Below, piece after piece: positions 43,646 through 44,684 of a stretch of DNA of 44,684 nt. The translations under genes were made by a program, and so were the position numbers. The stretch's first letter is position 1. Each line of letters begins with the position of its first letter. Source of the stretch: an uncultured Bacteriovoracaceae bacterium. Lineage in GTDB: Bacteria > Bdellovibrionota > Bacteriovoracia > Bacteriovoracales > Bacteriovoracaceae. The notes beneath the pieces are model-generated. The model did not search any database, was not told the origin of the DNA, and saw only the letters and a list, made by a program, of their open reading frames with translations. Location: the NCBI GenBank assembly GCA_938034385.1, contig CALHLC010000003.1:1-44684 (forward strand). The letters are read 5' to 3'.

Positions 43646-43924
43646 ATGGGAAGAAAAAACTACAAACCAGAACAAATCATCAAAGTCCTTAGAGGTATAG
43701 AGTCTTTAATGGCAGAAGGAAAAAACCTTAAAGAAAGCTGTAGGAAGTTTGAGATAAGTGACAATACCTTCTATCGTTGGAAAAAAGAATTTGGATCTAT
43801 GCAGGTTGATCAAGTTAAAAGACTTAAAGAATTAGAAAAAGAAAACCTTAGACTAAAAAAAATTGTAGCTGAGCAACAATTAGAAATAGCAGTTCATAAA
43901 GAGATCTCCAAGGGAAACTTCTAA
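43646..43924 (+). CDS. IS3-family transposase OrfA
   Basis: The 92-residue product begins MGRKNYKPEQIIKVLRGIE and carries the helix-turn-helix (ESCRKFEISDNTFYRWKKEFG) and a leucine-rich coiled coil (KELEKENLRLKKIVAEQQLEI) that dimerises the transposase. GGAGAG lies 4 bases before the ATG; the frame also reaches a TTG at 43613 without support. The end overlaps a G GGA AAC heptamer (43912-43918) in the phase needed for -1 frameshifting into orfB, four bases before the stop. Confidence 0.93.
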   Translation: MGRKNYKPEQIIKVLRGIESLMAEGKNLKESCRKFEISDNTFYRWKKEFGSMQVDQVKRLKELEKENLRLKKIVAEQQLEIAVHKEISKGNF

Positions 43925-44684
43925 GTACTCAACGGAAGAGGCAAGCCGTTTGTATGGCAATGGAGAAGTTTAAAATCTCACAGAGAAAAAGCTGTAAAAT
44001 CATAGGTCAAAATAGAAGTACTCAAAGATATCAATATTATGAATCTTCAGAGAAAAAGTTTATTAGGCATAAGGTTATAGATTTAGCTTGTGAATACGGA
44101 AGATATGGAACACCTAGAATTACAGCATTAATGAAAAATGAAGGGATATTAGTGAACCATAAGAAAGTAGAAAGAATATGGAAAGAAGAAGGTTTAAAGG
44201 TACCTAGTAAGCAACCTAAGAAATCAAGACTTTGGTTAACAGATACAAGTTGTATAAGGAAAAGACCTGAATACAAGAATCATGTTTGGAGCTATGACTT
44301 TGTTTTTGATCGTACATATCCTGACAGAAGAGGATTTAGGATCTTGAATATCATTGATGAATATACAAGAGAATGTTTACTAAGTTTTGCTAGAAGAAGG
44401 CAAAGTGCTGAGACAGTAATAGATTCACTGGGGCAGCTTTTTATAACGAGAGGTCTTCCAGATTATATACGTTCAGATAATGGTCCAGAATTTATAGCAA
44501 TGGAGCTTCAGGATTGGTTGAAGAAATTAGAGGTTAGAACTTTATATATAGAACCGGGAAGTCCTTGGGAGAATGGTTATTGTGAATCTTTCAATGGAAA
44601 GATGAGAGATGAATTATTAAATGGAGAAGTTTTTTACAACTTGAAGGAAGTGAATTATGTACTCAAAGATTGGGTTTATCATTA
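43912..44684 (+). CDS. IS3-family transposase OrfB, integrase core (cut by window edge)
   Basis: This frame, -1 relative to orfA, runs open to the window end (257 codons). It holds YGRYGTPRITALMKNEG, NHKKVERIWKEEGLKVP, and the DDE triad: Asp in WSYDFVFD, Asp in RSDNGPEFIA, and Glu in PWENGYCESFN. The sequence closely follows IS407-group OrfB proteins. It has no ribosome-binding site of its own where it meets orfA; an OrfAB fusion made by frameshifting is the probable transposase. In-frame ATG codons at about 43942 and 43948 exist but would lose the first ten residues. Confidence 0.93.

Larger units (their letters stand above)
43570..44684 (+). mobile_element. IS3-family (IS407-like) insertion sequence, right copy, cut by window edge
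   Basis: The element starts TGACCTTCCCCCATTGACC and encodes OrfA and OrfB with the DDE transposase. The left terminal repeat matches that of the copy at 1-140, in inverted orientation. The 3' end lies outside the window. The 4 bases before it (GATC) differ from those beside the left copy (TTGA), so the visible flanks do not form one target duplication. Confidence 0.92.

Overview
The window is an AT-rich, gene-dense stretch of bacterial chromosome. It carries housekeeping genes (EF-G, asnS, glmM, pdxJ, tsaE, nnr, a cysteine desulfurase), many secreted proteins without close relatives, a spirochaete/mitochondrial-like EF-G, a PilZ-GAF-Fis regulator, a Gld-type ABC operon and a CarD-like protein. 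Together these suggest a Bdellovibrionota member of the Bacteriovorax/Halobacteriovorax type. That placement is inferred from gene content and composition, not from a marker gene search.

Both ends lie inside copies of one IS3-family (IS407-like) element. They are in inverted orientation, with their 5' ends facing inward. The left copy (1-140) shows only its terminal repeat and the first 21 codons of orfA. The right copy (43570-end) shows orfA and most of orfB, linked by a probable -1 frameshift site. The two copies differ in sequence.

Layout: 146-1591 small unknown or secreted proteins; 1764-3926 EF-G (minus) with its terminator; 4106-8868 (plus) an unknown protein and two tandem 648-residue secreted paralogs with kinase-like motifs; 8915-9066 a probable structured RNA; 9235-11028 cysteine desulfurase and an Rrf2/IscR-like regulator; 11326-15470 a tight operon glmM-pdxJ-nnr-tsaE; 15537-17510 a degenerate NtrC-type regulator; 17667-20074 asnS and a PfkB kinase; 20203-23217 a large repeat-bearing lipoprotein; 23331-27832 a six-gene minus-strand run (hydrolase, thioredoxin-like, GNAT-like, Gre-like, transglutaminase-like, phosphopantetheinyl transferase); 27931-29361 a GH79-like glycosidase (plus).

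The most distinctive block is 29642-34972, a compact minus-strand operon. It encodes RRM protein, CarD-like protein, RRM protein, isoaspartyl peptidase, cyanophycinase and cyanophycin synthetase. Synthesis of the nitrogen polymer cyanophycin and both steps of its breakdown to free amino acids therefore sit behind two RNA-binding proteins and one RNA-polymerase-binding-type protein. A 39-residue membrane peptide lies just upstream.

The right part holds a YheT-like hydrolase (35538-36515), tRNA-Arg(TCG) in a hairpin-rich and possibly scarred intergenic region, a four-gene ABC-2/Gld-type operon (37169-41659), and a three-gene run encoding a small exported protein, a soluble Hsp20 and a membrane-anchored Hsp20 (41894-43349).
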